A stretch of 64,000 nt of DNA from Bacillus badius NBRC 15713 (GCF_001591605.1 NZ_BCVF01000019.1:1-64000), one strand, 5' to 3'. Shown: positions 18,533 through 27,168, numbered from the stretch's first letter. Program-made: numbers and translations. The notes: generated from the letters alone by a model not told the origin.

Positions 18533-19273
18533 ATGGAATGGTTCAGCGGCAGTTATCAGCATGTCCAATTTAAGATGTTTTCTGCCAGCCACCTCATCGC
18601 GCTGCTTTTATTAACACTAATCGTTTGTACACTCTTTCTATTCCGGGAAAAGCTGCAACAGAAAAATATGCAAGCTATCGAACGGGCGGCGGCTTTCTTT
18701 TTAATCGGAATTGAGACTGCTTATCATGCTTGGATGTTCCAAACCGGCATATGGACAGCAGACCGTTCTCTTCCGCTTGAATTGTGCAGCTTCGCTTCGT
18801 TCTTTACGATTCTCCTGCTGCTCACCGGAAAAAAGCTGTTTTATGAGATTTTGCTGTTCATTGGGCTGCTCGGAGCTTCTCAGGCGATGATTACGCCTTA
18901 CTTATACTTTGGTTTTCCGCACTTCCGCTTTTTTCATTTCTTTTGTACGCATATATTGATTTTCTGCACGCCGCTTTACTTTACGTGGATAAAAGGGTAC
19001 AGGCCTACATTTATGTCGGTTGTTAAAACCATGATCTTTCTAAATATTCTCGTTCCAGTTATCTCATTAGTCAACCTGCTTACCAAAGGAAATTACTTAT
19101 ACCTGCATCATAAACCAGCGACAGCGAGCATACTCGACCTGCTTGGCCCTTATCCCTGGTATATTCTTTCCCTTGAAGCCATGGCCTTTACACTCAGCAC
19201 GATAGTCTGGCTCATTTTTCGGGAAAAATCAGCAGCCGTTATCGCTGAAAAGCATGTTCATCATCATTTCTAG
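18533..19273 (+). CDS. TIGR02206-family integral membrane protein (YwaF-like)
   Basis: This 246-residue protein has about seven predicted membrane helices with a short N-terminal extension (MEWFSGSYQHVQFKMFSASH). The length, the FSASHL start and the LPLELCSFASF segment match the YwaF/TMEM164-like family of Bacillus, whose biochemical role is unknown. GGAGGCGAGTAG precedes the ATG. The upstream region holds two copies of CTTACTATTT (18462 and 18486), 24 bases apart, of unknown meaning. It ends in a His-rich HVHHHF tail. Confidence 0.78.
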   Translation: MEWFSGSYQHVQFKMFSASHLIALLLLTLIVCTLFLFREKLQQKNMQAIERAAAFFLIGIETAYHAWMFQTGIWTADRSLPLELCSFASFFTILLLLTGKKLFYEILLFIGLLGASQAMITPYLYFGFPHFRFFHFFCTHILIFCTPLYFTWIKGYRPTFMSVVKTMIFLNILVPVISLVNLLTKGNYLYLHHKPATASILDLLGPYPWYILSLEAMAFTLSTIVWLIFREKSAAVIAEKHVHHHF

Positions 19274-19478
19274 CATATGATAAGCCATTTCAAAACTTTT
19301 TAGACAGCAAGAAAAGAAGCGTTTGCTTGTGAATGGAGACAGTTGCTTTCCATTCCAGGCACTTCGCTTTCCGCGGGGCGGGCGGTGAACCTGCAGGAGC
19401 TTCGTAGCTTTCATTACTGTTAGTTTAGAATAAAGTTTGATTAAGAACTGTATTCAATCCTTATTTAACAGCAGCGGC
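19274..19478. repeat. Intergenic sequence with a GC-rich repeat-like block
   Basis: About 19340-19410 (around CTTCGCTTTCCGCGGGGCG) is much richer in GC than its surroundings. It resembles a fragment of the dispersed intergenic repeats I recall in Bacillaceae genomes. No second copy occurs in this window, so repeat status is an inference. Confidence 0.35.
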
Positions 19479-19519
19479 AAAAGCTCCATTTTGAAAACAG
19501 TGATCAAAATGGAGCTTTT
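19479..19519 (+). terminator. Strong hairpin, probable terminator
   Basis: A 16-bp stem (AAAAGCTCCATTTTGA and its complement) is followed by CGTTTTAG. It is about 200 bases beyond the YwaF-like gene and may end that transcript or mark an eroded gene. Confidence 0.55.
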
Positions 19520-19562
19520 CGTTTTAGCTAAATATAAGGTTTTTATAAAAAAGTTTGATCAA

Positions 19563-19860
19563 AACAGTTAAAAAGGATATATACAACTATCGAAGAACTT
19601 ATTGAAGCTGTACAAGATTTAGGTTATTAGTGCCAAATCACTACGGATATATTACATGTTTCTCAAATTCAAGATCTAAACCGAACAGAGACGGATTGGC
19701 TAATACTCCCTCAAAGTATATTTGTCCCCTTGGTATAACAGCACATCTAGCATACAGAAATTGATCTGGCGAAAAATACTATCTGTTTCATGAATTTGGT
19801 ATGTATGAACCATAATCAGAAGTTATCCTTTCTTACCACCACATTCGTTCCTCTCATTTA
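19563..19860 (+). pseudogene. Possible eroded coding remnants
   Basis: Short open stretches occur in different frames, for example TIEELIEAVQDLGY followed by a stop, then QIQDLNRTETDWLILPQS in the next frame. They look like protein sequence but have no start, ribosome binding site or full-length frame. I do not recognise the source gene. Confidence 0.3.
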
Positions 19861-19870
19861 ATTTTACATG

Positions 19871-20530
19871 TTAGGAGGTTAGTGGCTCTACTCTTATAAC
19901 CTGACATTTAGCACAAAGGAAAAAGTTGAAAATTAGTTCTCCAAGTAAAAAGGGAACAACAGTGAATAAATCTCCTTCCGTCGCGTCCTCTGTAACGGCG
20001 GCTATATGGACCATTTCTTCGTTGCAACATAGACAGCTACATTTTTCTTCTGAAGGAGAGTCTTCCACTGGTCCACCAAAGAGGCGGACAATGTATTCCG
20101 TTCCAAAACGGTAAAAAATAATATCTCTTTGATCATCTGTTGTCGAATCAAATAGTATCTCTTCTTCTTCAAGAGGGACCCGTTTAACGGACACTTCAGG
20201 CAACGGAACTGGTAATCTATACTCTTCATCCATAATCCAATGCTGATTATCTTTTTGTAAAAGAACCTTTACTTGATTCTCCTCTATTTTGAAAAATTGG
20301 GTTTCCCAACACCCGGAACAATTTAAACAACTAACAAGCGGCAGTACAGAGAAATCAGCATTCAACCTTCTAAATACCGGGTCTGATAAATCAAACCTTA
20401 AGATTAAATGCATAGGTGTTTTACAGTTGGGACATGAGGGTGTTTGAATACTATCCCCACCAAAATAATGCGCATATTCTCCCTTTCCCTCTAACATTTT
20501 ATATCCTATAGATTTTTGATCTTGACACAT
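19871..20530 (-). CDS. Hypothetical cysteine-rich protein, 219 residues
   Basis: The protein has three CxxC-type sites: CPNC (residues 33-36), CLNCSGC (69-75) and CSCLCC (about 166-171), with a last CAKC near the C-terminus. These suggest two zinc ribbons flanking a beta-rich middle. The N-terminal stretch YAHYFGGDSIQTPSCPNC and an acidic surface recall cytoplasmic SMI/YwqG-type proteins, but I cannot assign a family. It has no signal peptide. It stands alone in an AT-rich, gene-poor stretch between YwaF and the amine dehydrogenase locus, with a weak ribosome binding site, so it may be a recent acquisition. Confidence 0.65.
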   Translation of the reverse strand: MCQDQKSIGYKMLEGKGEYAHYFGGDSIQTPSCPNCKTPMHLILRFDLSDPVFRRLNADFSVLPLVSCLNCSGCWETQFFKIEENQVKVLLQKDNQHWIMDEEYRLPVPLPEVSVKRVPLEEEEILFDSTTDDQRDIIFYRFGTEYIVRLFGGPVEDSPSEEKCSCLCCNEEMVHIAAVTEDATEGDLFTVVPFLLGELIFNFFLCAKCQVIRVEPLTS

Positions 20531-20991
20531 ATCCTGACCCCTTTTCTCTCAATTCAAACTTCCATGATTACAACTCCATTTGAATGATAACTGATATCAT
20601 CTTCTGCAAAACGTAAATCTGGACTTTTTATAATTTGGTATGAACCGGTAATTCAATTTTCACTCCTAGTTAAGCTAAGATATTTGATTTACACTGAAAT
20701 AGTAGCCGCCCACTTACTTATTTTGGATTTCACTGAAAATTCATCATCATTGATCCAAACTGATTGGCCGATAAAGCGTGCATATACCAAAGGGCTTCGC
20801 CTTGTTTCCACTACTATTTCTCTGATCATATAGTAAACATTTCATTTTAAATACTACTATGGCTTCAATGCACTGTACAAGTATAGGTGATACTTACCTT
20901 CACTGCCCTAACTCTCAAGAAAAGGATTTGAATAAGCGCCTTGGAAAGATCTATCGTTCTCTCAAATGGCTTGAAAATTATTTAAAAATCG
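20531..20991. other. Gene-poor region with fragmentary ORFs
   Basis: No complete gene is supported. A minus-strand ORF of 46 codons (20689-20829, containing VYARFIGQSVWINDDEFSV) reads like protein but has no ribosome binding site. A plus-strand ORF (20859-21008) runs into the terminator stem. Both may be remnants of decayed genes. Confidence 0.35.
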
Positions 20992-21028
20992 AAAGGGGTT
21001 CGGAATAAAATTATTCCGAACCCCTTTT
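20992..21028. terminator. Terminator of the aldehyde dehydrogenase gene
   Basis: A long stem (AAAGGGGTTCGGAATAA and its complement) is flanked by T-rich tails on both strands. It lies about 57 bases beyond the aldehyde dehydrogenase stop on the minus strand. Confidence 0.8.
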
Positions 21029-21084
21029 GTCGACAAACTGAAGCATTTGACTGTCTAGGCCAAACGCTTCTTTTTCTATCATTG

Positions 21085-22569
21085 TTACATGTTCAAATCG
21101 ACCCAGACGCTTTTCACTTCTGTATACGCATCGAGAGCATAAGAACCCATTTCCCGGCCGAGGCCTGATTGTTTATAGCCGCCAAATGGACTCGCTGCAT
21201 CTAATGCATTATAGCAGTTCACCCACACGGTTCCTGCTTTCAGGCGATTGGCTATATAATGGGCTTTCTTTACATTTTCCGTCCAAACTCCGGCAGCTAA
21301 TCCGTAGTTTGTCTTATTCGCCCGTTCCACCAGATCATCAATATCCTCGTATGGAAGTGCTGACACAACCGGCCCAAAGATCTCTTCACGGGCAATCGTC
21401 ATCGAGTCATCGACATCGGCAAAGATCGTTGGCTGCACGAAATATCCTTTTTCAAACGGCACAGATCCGCCCGTTAGCATTTCGGCTCCTTCCTCTACTC
21501 CCTTCTCGATATAGCTCATGACTCTCTTTTGCTGCTCATCTGAGACGAGCGGCCCCATTTCTGTAGATGGATCAATTCCTTGTCCCTGCTTGATTTTTTG
21601 CGCATGGCCGACCATATCGGCAAGAAAGTTGTCATATTGCTTCTTTGGCACGAACAAACGAGAGCCGGCACAGCATACTTGCCCCTGATTAAACATAATG
21701 CCGAACAAAGCCCCTGGCACGGCTTTGCTTAAGTCTGCATCAGGCAGAATGATGTTCGGCGACTTTCCGCCTAATTCAAGCGTTACTCTTTTCAATGTAT
21801 CAGAAGCCTGTCTCATAATCAGCTTTCCTACTTGCGTAGAACCCGTAAAGGCAATTTTATCTACTTGTTCATGATGAACGAGCGGAGAGCCGGCTGTTTC
21901 TCCAAACCCGGTAATCACATTGAGCACACCCGGCGGAAAACCGACCTCCTGGGCAAGCTCCGCTAAATAAAGGGCGGAAAGCGGCGTCTGTTCGGCCGGC
22001 TTCAGCACGACTGTACAGCCAGTAGCAAGTGCTGCACCAAGCTTCCACGTAGCCATCAATAAAGGGAAATTCCATGGAATAATCTGGCCGACTACCCCTA
22101 CTGGTTCATGGCGCGTATAATTTAAATAATTGCCGCTGACCGGGATCGTTTGGCCAAGAATTTTTGTTGACCATCCTGCAAAATAGCGGAAATGCTCAAT
22201 GGCAAGCGGAACGTCCGCTGCCGATGATTCGCGGATTGGCTTTCCGCTATCAAGTGTATCCAGCTGCGCCAGCTCCTGCTTATGCTCCTCCATCTTGTCA
22301 GCAAGCAAATAAATAAGCCGGCTTCGCTCCGCAGCACTCATTTTGGACCATGGGCCTTCATCAAAGGCTTTTCTTGCTGCCTTGACCGCTTGATCGACAT
22401 CTTCTTTTTGTCCGTCAGCCACTACAGCGAGTACATCTCCTGTAGCTGGATTGGTCGTTTCAAATGTTTTGCCCGATACCGGCTGGACCCATTCGCCATT
22501 AATAAACAGCTGTTTTGTCCCTGATAAAAACGTTTGAACGCGCGGCAGTACTGAAAGTGTTTTTTCCAT
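21085..22569 (-). CDS. NAD(P)-dependent aldehyde dehydrogenase
   Basis: This 494-residue class 1/2-type aldehyde dehydrogenase oxidises aldehydes to acids in the cytoplasm. It shows the NAD-binding IIPWNFPL and GSTQVGK motifs, the general base E265 in LELGGKSPN and the catalytic Cys C299 in GQVCCAGSR. Its length and motifs resemble B. subtilis DhaS. It has its own sigma-54 promoter and an upstream palindrome shared with the amine dehydrogenase operon, so the two are probably induced together. In that setting it would oxidise the aldehyde left after oxidative deamination of a primary amine. A terminator follows. Confidence 0.92.
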   Translation of the reverse strand: MEKTLSVLPRVQTFLSGTKQLFINGEWVQPVSGKTFETTNPATGDVLAVVADGQKEDVDQAVKAARKAFDEGPWSKMSAAERSRLIYLLADKMEEHKQELAQLDTLDSGKPIRESSAADVPLAIEHFRYFAGWSTKILGQTIPVSGNYLNYTRHEPVGVVGQIIPWNFPLLMATWKLGAALATGCTVVLKPAEQTPLSALYLAELAQEVGFPPGVLNVITGFGETAGSPLVHHEQVDKIAFTGSTQVGKLIMRQASDTLKRVTLELGGKSPNIILPDADLSKAVPGALFGIMFNQGQVCCAGSRLFVPKKQYDNFLADMVGHAQKIKQGQGIDPSTEMGPLVSDEQQKRVMSYIEKGVEEGAEMLTGGSVPFEKGYFVQPTIFADVDDSMTIAREEIFGPVVSALPYEDIDDLVERANKTNYGLAAGVWTENVKKAHYIANRLKAGTVWVNCYNALDAASPFGGYKQSGLGREMGSYALDAYTEVKSVWVDLNM

Positions 22570-22676
22570 AGTTATCCCTCCACTTTTTGAATAACAAACT
22601 GCAGCTCTTTTGGCGAGAGCTGTTTATCCGCTTACGAAGACTAAAAGAATCATAGATGAACGACATGTTATACTTA

Positions 22677-22692
22677 TGCAAGAGTGATGCCA
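22677..22692 (-). promoter_or_regulatory. Sigma-54 (-24/-12) promoter of the aldehyde dehydrogenase gene
   Basis: On the minus strand the sequence is TGGCAT-CACTC-TTGCA, which matches the sigma-54 consensus TGGCAC-N5-TTGC with one change in the -24 element. Transcription would start near 22665, about 95 bases before the ATG. Confidence 0.85.
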
Positions 22693-22749
22693 TACATTCT
22701 TCTTTTTAAAAAGAGCGCCATTGCCCGCTTTCTCGCCATTGCCTATGTG

Positions 22750-22802
22750 AAATTGTTCAAAACTCTTAAACAAACTGTTCAGCCTGATTGAACAATTTGT
22801 TT
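22750..22802. promoter_or_regulatory. Enhancer-like activator sites upstream of the aldehyde dehydrogenase gene
   Basis: An inverted pair AAACAAACTGTTCA (22768-22781) and TGAACAATTTGTTT (22789-22802) is centred about 94 bases from the -24 element. A further half-site AAATTGTTCA (22750-22759) is a direct repeat placed 22 bases, about two helical turns, away. The palindrome is nearly the same as the one at 31962-31997. I infer that it binds the activator encoded at 32004-33872. Confidence 0.75.
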
Positions 22803-22825
22803 TCGATTCTGCCCCCTCTTTCTCT

Positions 22826-23563
22826 TTACGTGCTCAATTGGTGCTTCCCGATATCCATCAGTACTTGATTCATTTTCTCTATCGTTTCCGCCTCCGGGTA
22901 TTTTTCTTTTATTTTGGCAAGAAACCCGGTCATGTGGGCTGCAGCAAAGCTATGTCCTTGAAAATTAAACTTTTGCATCGGGCCTTCCAGACTTCTCGGG
23001 AAACCCGATGTTTGAAATTGGACCGGCTGTTCAGGATGAAATTGAAAGGACTGGCTCTTTCCGTTCTCCAATGACTGAACAGCATAAGCGGACCCGTAAT
23101 ATCCCGGCCAGTACAGCGCATTTTGCTCATCACAGGCTGAGACAATCATTACTCCCGCTTCATTTGCTTTTGCGCAAATAAACTGCAGGCTGTCCAGGTC
23201 TGTTTTTACCCCTAGGCTTAAATTAATAAAATCAACCTCTTGTTCAATGCACCATTCAATGGCTGCACAAAGCACTTCAATATAAGAAAACAGCTGATCA
23301 TGAAATATTTTCACAGCTAAGATCTCTGCATCCGGCACCTGCTCTTTAATCACGCCGGCTACTGCCGTTCCATGGCCAAGGTCGTCCTGATAGCTCGCCG
23401 CCGTCACAATTTTTCCTTCCTCATTTACTTGAAAAGCGATGCCGCCGGCTACTCGGCCGACGTGCGGATGCCATTCGTTAATTCCGCTGTCAATATGCGC
23501 AATCTTGATTCCTTTTCCACGGCCCCATTCTTCCTCAGCCATGTAATATTGATACGTTGTCAT
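22826..23563 (-). CDS. qhpE: QhpE: cytoplasmic subtilisin-like protease for the QhpC leader
   Basis: This 245-residue subtilase has the full triad: D25 in HIDSG, H64 in GHGTAVAG and S205 in GHSFAAAH. It lacks a signal peptide and propeptide, so it works inside the cell. In Paracoccus, QhpE is known to remove the leader of the gamma subunit after QhpD has cross-linked it; the location of this gene next to qhpF and downstream of qhpD and qhpC supports the same role. The start lies 29 bases inside the end of qhpF, indicating translational coupling. It is the last gene of the operon; the UAS of the aldehyde dehydrogenase gene begins about 24 bases beyond its stop. Confidence 0.88.
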   Translation of the reverse strand: MTTYQYYMAEEEWGRGKGIKIAHIDSGINEWHPHVGRVAGGIAFQVNEEGKIVTAASYQDDLGHGTAVAGVIKEQVPDAEILAVKIFHDQLFSYIEVLCAAIEWCIEQEVDFINLSLGVKTDLDSLQFICAKANEAGVMIVSACDEQNALYWPGYYGSAYAVQSLENGKSQSFQFHPEQPVQFQTSGFPRSLEGPMQKFNFQGHSFAAAHMTGFLAKIKEKYPEAETIEKMNQVLMDIGKHQLST

Positions 23564-25214
23564 TTGATCCTCCCCCCGCCTCCTGTTGACTGTACCGTTC
23601 CTGTCCTTCAGTTAAATCAATAACCCGATCCATCCAGTCTAAATTGTCATACCTGTGAGTAATCACAATGACTGTCTTTTCAGAAAAGCAATCCTTCAGA
23701 AGTTGAAACAGCTGGTGCTCTGATTCCACATCCAAATGGCAGGTGGCTTCATCAAATATATAAATATCCGCCTCGCTTAATAAAGCGCGGGCGAGCAACA
23801 GCCGCTGCTTCTGTCCCGCTGATAGCGTGATGCCCCGCTCACCGATCACTGTCTGCCATTTTTGAGGAAGACTATGCAGCCATGCGGTTAACCCAACAGC
23901 CTCAAGGGCGCTGAACATCTCTTGTTCAGAGACTTTATGTTTCCCTAATCGCAGCCAGTCAGCAACAGTGCCAAACCAGACGGGATGATGATGTGCCACC
24001 AAGCACACCGCTTCATGCCAGCTTTTCCTGGAGAAGCTGTGAATATCTTTATTATCAAGATAAATCGCTCCGGCAGACGGGCGGTACATGCGGGCGAGCA
24101 GCTGGGCAAATGTGCTCTTTCCAGCACCGTTTTCACCAACCACCCCGAGCTTTTCTCCCCTGCGAATCTCCATGCTCAAATCGGTGATTACGTCCTTGCC
24201 CTGCTCATGGGCAAATGACACACCCTGAAAATGGATGGCTCGAAAGGATGAAGGCAGCGGCTCTCCCTCCTCTTGTTCTTGAGGAAGATGAAAAAAGTCA
24301 TGTACCCGCTGAATTGAGGCCTTGCCTTTTTGCCAGCGGATGTATAATTGCGACAATCCCTGAACGGTTCCGTATAAGCTCGCTTGGTAAGTAATAAAAG
24401 CAAGCATCGCCCCGATGGTCATCGTTCCGCTGATGACCCGCGCCCCTAAAAACCAGAGCATAAAGATGGCTGATATCATCAGCAGCACTTGAGGAATACC
24501 TTGAGCCCACGCCTGGCAGACTATCACTTTCATAGTCTGCTGATTGATTTCCTGCAGCTCGTTTTTGAATCTCCGTTGCAGTGTGCTTTCTAGATGCGAT
24601 GCGCGAATAAAGTCAATCGCTGAAAAAGTATCATACATAAAGCTCTGGTTTTTGGCGGATTGCCTGCGCAACTCCATTTGATTGGCAAAAATCAAATGAC
24701 GGAACTTTTGCATGCCCCAAATAAGCAGCGGCATGAATAGAAAAGAGAAAAAAGCTAAACGCCAATCAAGCCAAAATAACAGCACAATATTTAAGAACAT
24801 GGTTAATCCGATCGTAAAAAACTGCAGCACGCTTTCTGTGTAAAGCCGCTGGATTTCTGTTAAATCCTCATTCATCCTAGAAACGATATCCCCGGTGCGA
24901 TTTTTTATAAAGAAAGCAAAAGGCAAATGAAGCAAATGATTGTAAAAAGCGGAGCGCATGTCGACCATAAGACGCAAGCTCATCCTTAAGTAAAGAAACT
25001 TCGTCAATAGAGAAACAGCAAAGCCGGTCAGCATGATCAGCAAGCCGGCCGTAAAGACACTGGAAAAGGGAAACCGCTTAGCGATCAGCACTTCATCAAT
25101 GAGAAATTTTCCCATAAGCGGCTGGACCGCTGTAAGGATGGTAGAAATCAGCCCCATGAAAAAAACGAGGACAAATACAAAGCGGTACGGTTGAATATAA
25201 GAACGAATATTCAT
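23535..25214 (-). CDS. qhpF: QhpF: ABC exporter of the cross-linked gamma peptide
   Basis: This 559-residue half-transporter has six predicted membrane helices (about 15-290) followed by an ATPase domain with Walker A GENGAGKSTF, the signature LSAGQKQRLLLARALL, Walker B IYIFDEAT and the H-loop ITHRYD. Such exporters work as homodimers. In the Gram-negative qhp system, QhpF is proposed to move processed QhpC across the membrane; QhpC here has no signal peptide, so an exporter is needed. It follows the UbiU-like gene after 10 bases. A generic lipid or drug exporter role cannot be excluded from sequence alone, but context strongly favours QhpF. Confidence 0.87.
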   Translation of the reverse strand: MNIRSYIQPYRFVFVLVFFMGLISTILTAVQPLMGKFLIDEVLIAKRFPFSSVFTAGLLIMLTGFAVSLLTKFLYLRMSLRLMVDMRSAFYNHLLHLPFAFFIKNRTGDIVSRMNEDLTEIQRLYTESVLQFFTIGLTMFLNIVLLFWLDWRLAFFSFLFMPLLIWGMQKFRHLIFANQMELRRQSAKNQSFMYDTFSAIDFIRASHLESTLQRRFKNELQEINQQTMKVIVCQAWAQGIPQVLLMISAIFMLWFLGARVISGTMTIGAMLAFITYQASLYGTVQGLSQLYIRWQKGKASIQRVHDFFHLPQEQEEGEPLPSSFRAIHFQGVSFAHEQGKDVITDLSMEIRRGEKLGVVGENGAGKSTFAQLLARMYRPSAGAIYLDNKDIHSFSRKSWHEAVCLVAHHHPVWFGTVADWLRLGKHKVSEQEMFSALEAVGLTAWLHSLPQKWQTVIGERGITLSAGQKQRLLLARALLSEADIYIFDEATCHLDVESEHQLFQLLKDCFSEKTVIVITHRYDNLDWMDRVIDLTEGQERYSQQEAGGGSNDNVSILHG

Positions 25215-25224
25215 CTTTTTCCCC

Positions 25225-26217
25225 CTACCGGTAATAACACATCAAACCGGATTCACAGTATTGCGGCTGGTTGCGGATTTTTCGCGCCAGCTTCTCCACC
25301 TCTTCCTCCGCAGCCTTTCCTCTTACTTGCTCCATTACCGCTTTGACCATTTGTACACTTGCCAGTTTTCTGTATGGAGCCCCTTCCCGTCCGACAATTT
25401 TCAGGGAATCAACCCCCATGCTGTCCAATTTAGCAAGAGAGCACAAGCCGCAAGGACCGAGCGGCAAGCCATCGTGAGCAATTTGACAGTTGCAATCATT
25501 GACAAACCAGACAAACTCCCTATAGTCGTCTACCTGCTCATTCAGTGTATCCAGCTCCGCTGCCGTTAAAGACTTATTTCCATCAGCATGCTGAGGAACA
25601 TAATTCCATTGCGCTTGAGAACAAAAGGCCCCTGCCGAGTGTGTAGTCATGCAAAAGCTCTCCTCATATACGCAGCCGTCATTTAAAATAAAAACCTCTA
25701 ATTCAATGTCGCCCGCCGCTTCTTTCAGTGCCGGTATTTCATTTAACTGGACACTCCTTGGCAAAACAATGCGTTCGACCTGCATTTGCTTATACAGCTC
25801 TATACTTCCGGTATTCATCGGGGCAGCCAGGCTGCTGACATGAATGGGCGCTTTCGGCACTTGGCTTTTCATCGCCGCCATCAAACCCGGATCACTGACA
25901 ATAAAAGCTTTAATTCCGACCTCTTCCTGGCAGCGTTTAATTAAATCAATCAGCATCGGATATTGTGCTTCCGTATAGTAAGGAGCATTCAGCGTTAAAA
26001 AAAGGGGGATATCATAGGCTTCTGCTCTCCGGACTGCTTCCTCGAGATCTTTAAAAGAAGGAAAGCCCGCATACGGATTGCGGCGGTTAATCCAGACACC
26101 GGGCGAATATTTTTCCATCCATTCCATCGGTGTGATCCCGCAGTAAAATTCTTCAGCTCCACTTTCCGCCAGCATTTCCACTTCTTCCTTCGCTCCCAAT
26201 GGAGCAAGAATATTCAC
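25225..26217 (-). CDS. U32-family iron-sulfur protein, UbiU-like, in the qhp operon
   Basis: This 330-residue protein has the U32 fold: an N-terminal (beta/alpha) barrel opening (NILAPLGAKEEVEMLAESGA), then LEVFILNDGCVYEESFC with C182 and C189, C199 in AFCSQ, and the closing motif GLCSLAKLDSMGVDSLKIVGR. Further cysteines are C242, C244, C256 and C259. The C-x6-C followed by further Cys pattern matches UbiU, which holds a [4Fe-4S] cluster and with UbiV hydroxylates ubiquinone precursors without O2. The extra cysteines could support a second cluster. A GTG start with GGAGGTG is used. I infer a role in making the tryptophylquinone, not peptidase activity. Confidence 0.75.
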   Translation of the reverse strand: MNILAPLGAKEEVEMLAESGAEEFYCGITPMEWMEKYSPGVWINRRNPYAGFPSFKDLEEAVRRAEAYDIPLFLTLNAPYYTEAQYPMLIDLIKRCQEEVGIKAFIVSDPGLMAAMKSQVPKAPIHVSSLAAPMNTGSIELYKQMQVERIVLPRSVQLNEIPALKEAAGDIELEVFILNDGCVYEESFCMTTHSAGAFCSQAQWNYVPQHADGNKSLTAAELDTLNEQVDDYREFVWFVNDCNCQIAHDGLPLGPCGLCSLAKLDSMGVDSLKIVGREGAPYRKLASVQMVKAVMEQVRGKAAEEEVEKLARKIRNQPQYCESGLMCYYR

Positions 26218-26235
26218 ATTGATTCACCTCCATAA

Positions 26236-27168
26236 TTACACCGGGATGCGCAAGCTGTAGACAGCCCGCCCGTTCTTCATTGCCTGCAAACTTTCTAACC
26301 CCATTCTTACTAAGCCGCTGTCATGGCTGTAAAAAGCACTGTTGCCTTTTTGAAAAACGCGGTTGCGCATATCGAGATGGCGCTTATTCTTCAATTCGAA
26401 TACATAGCGCTGACACTGCTGCTTGCATTCGGGGTCTCCCCGGAATTTATCAGCTTTGTCCATATCGATAAAACCAACCATACAGGCGCTGCCGCTCGCT
26501 GTGCAGCCAAAAGGGAAATGAAGGCCGATGGTCTGCTCGGCCTCTTCCTCACTTAAGAAATTCCCTTGAATTAACTGGTCAAATTCAAAGCCTGTCACCC
26601 TTCCATTACCAAGAAATTGGCGAAATGACTGAGAAAACAAGCCGGTTTTTTTAAAAAACTCTTTTCCTTCCTCCGGAGCATTCGATTCATTATAATAATG
26701 AGCGACTCTAGGATCACGAATTGATTTATTCAAAAGCCTTCCTATCACTAAATCCAGCTCCGGGAACCGCTTTTTCGTATAAAAATAAACGCCCCAATCA
26801 TTGACAATGATCTCTATGTTCTTTTCATGCTTTTTCATCTGCTCATCCAGCACGGCTAAAATATCAGCAAGCTCTTGAAACTTTTCTTCATGCATATAAG
26901 AAGTAGCGAAGGAAAATTCAAAGCCGTTTTTCCAGCAGTAATCAAGCGCTTTATTCACCGCTCGTACCGTTGGAAGACGATGCTGGCAAAATTCCGAGCC
27001 GAAAATAATCCGGCTCGGCGCCGCCACCTCTCCGAAAACCTCTTTCCATGCCCCGAAAAAAGCAGACTGCATTTCAGTCTCGATCTCATTTTGCAAATCA
27101 ATCGGAGCCCAAGGCTCTTTGGCGAATTTCAAATCACGCACTGACTGTACAGCTACAGCAAACTTCAA
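26236..27168 (-). CDS. U32-related iron-sulfur protein, UbiV-like, in the qhp operon
   Basis: The protein has about 310 residues when read from the TTG at 27168, which has GGAGGGGG upstream and gives an N-terminus (MKFAVAVQSV) like UbiV. An ATG at 27195 would add nine residues. Numbered from the TTG, cysteines C61 (GSEFCQHR), C229 (with C222 six residues before), C248 and C252 (ECKQQC) repeat the four-ligand pattern of UbiV (Cys in GEAVC, then Cys and CxxxC). VIGRLLNK is another U32-like stretch. It is 18 bases upstream of the UbiU-like gene and 8 bases after qhpB. I infer that it forms a heterodimer with that protein. Confidence 0.72.
   Translation of the reverse strand: MKFAVAVQSVRDLKFAKEPWAPIDLQNEIETEMQSAFFGAWKEVFGEVAAPSRIIFGSEFCQHRLPTVRAVNKALDYCWKNGFEFSFATSYMHEEKFQELADILAVLDEQMKKHEKNIEIIVNDWGVYFYTKKRFPELDLVIGRLLNKSIRDPRVAHYYNESNAPEEGKEFFKKTGLFSQSFRQFLGNGRVTGFEFDQLIQGNFLSEEEAEQTIGLHFPFGCTASGSACMVGFIDMDKADKFRGDPECKQQCQRYVFELKNKRHLDMRNRVFQKGNSAFYSHDSGLVRMGLESLQAMKNGRAVYSLRIPV

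Noticed and set aside
20859-21008. Plus-strand ORF of 49 codons
   Set aside because: It has no ribosome binding site and its stop codon falls inside the aldehyde dehydrogenase terminator stem.
25225-27168. Annotation of the two U32 proteins as collagenase-type peptidases
   Set aside because: The U32 name is historical. The Cys patterns match the iron-sulfur hydroxylases UbiU and UbiV, and a leader protease (QhpE) is already present in the operon.
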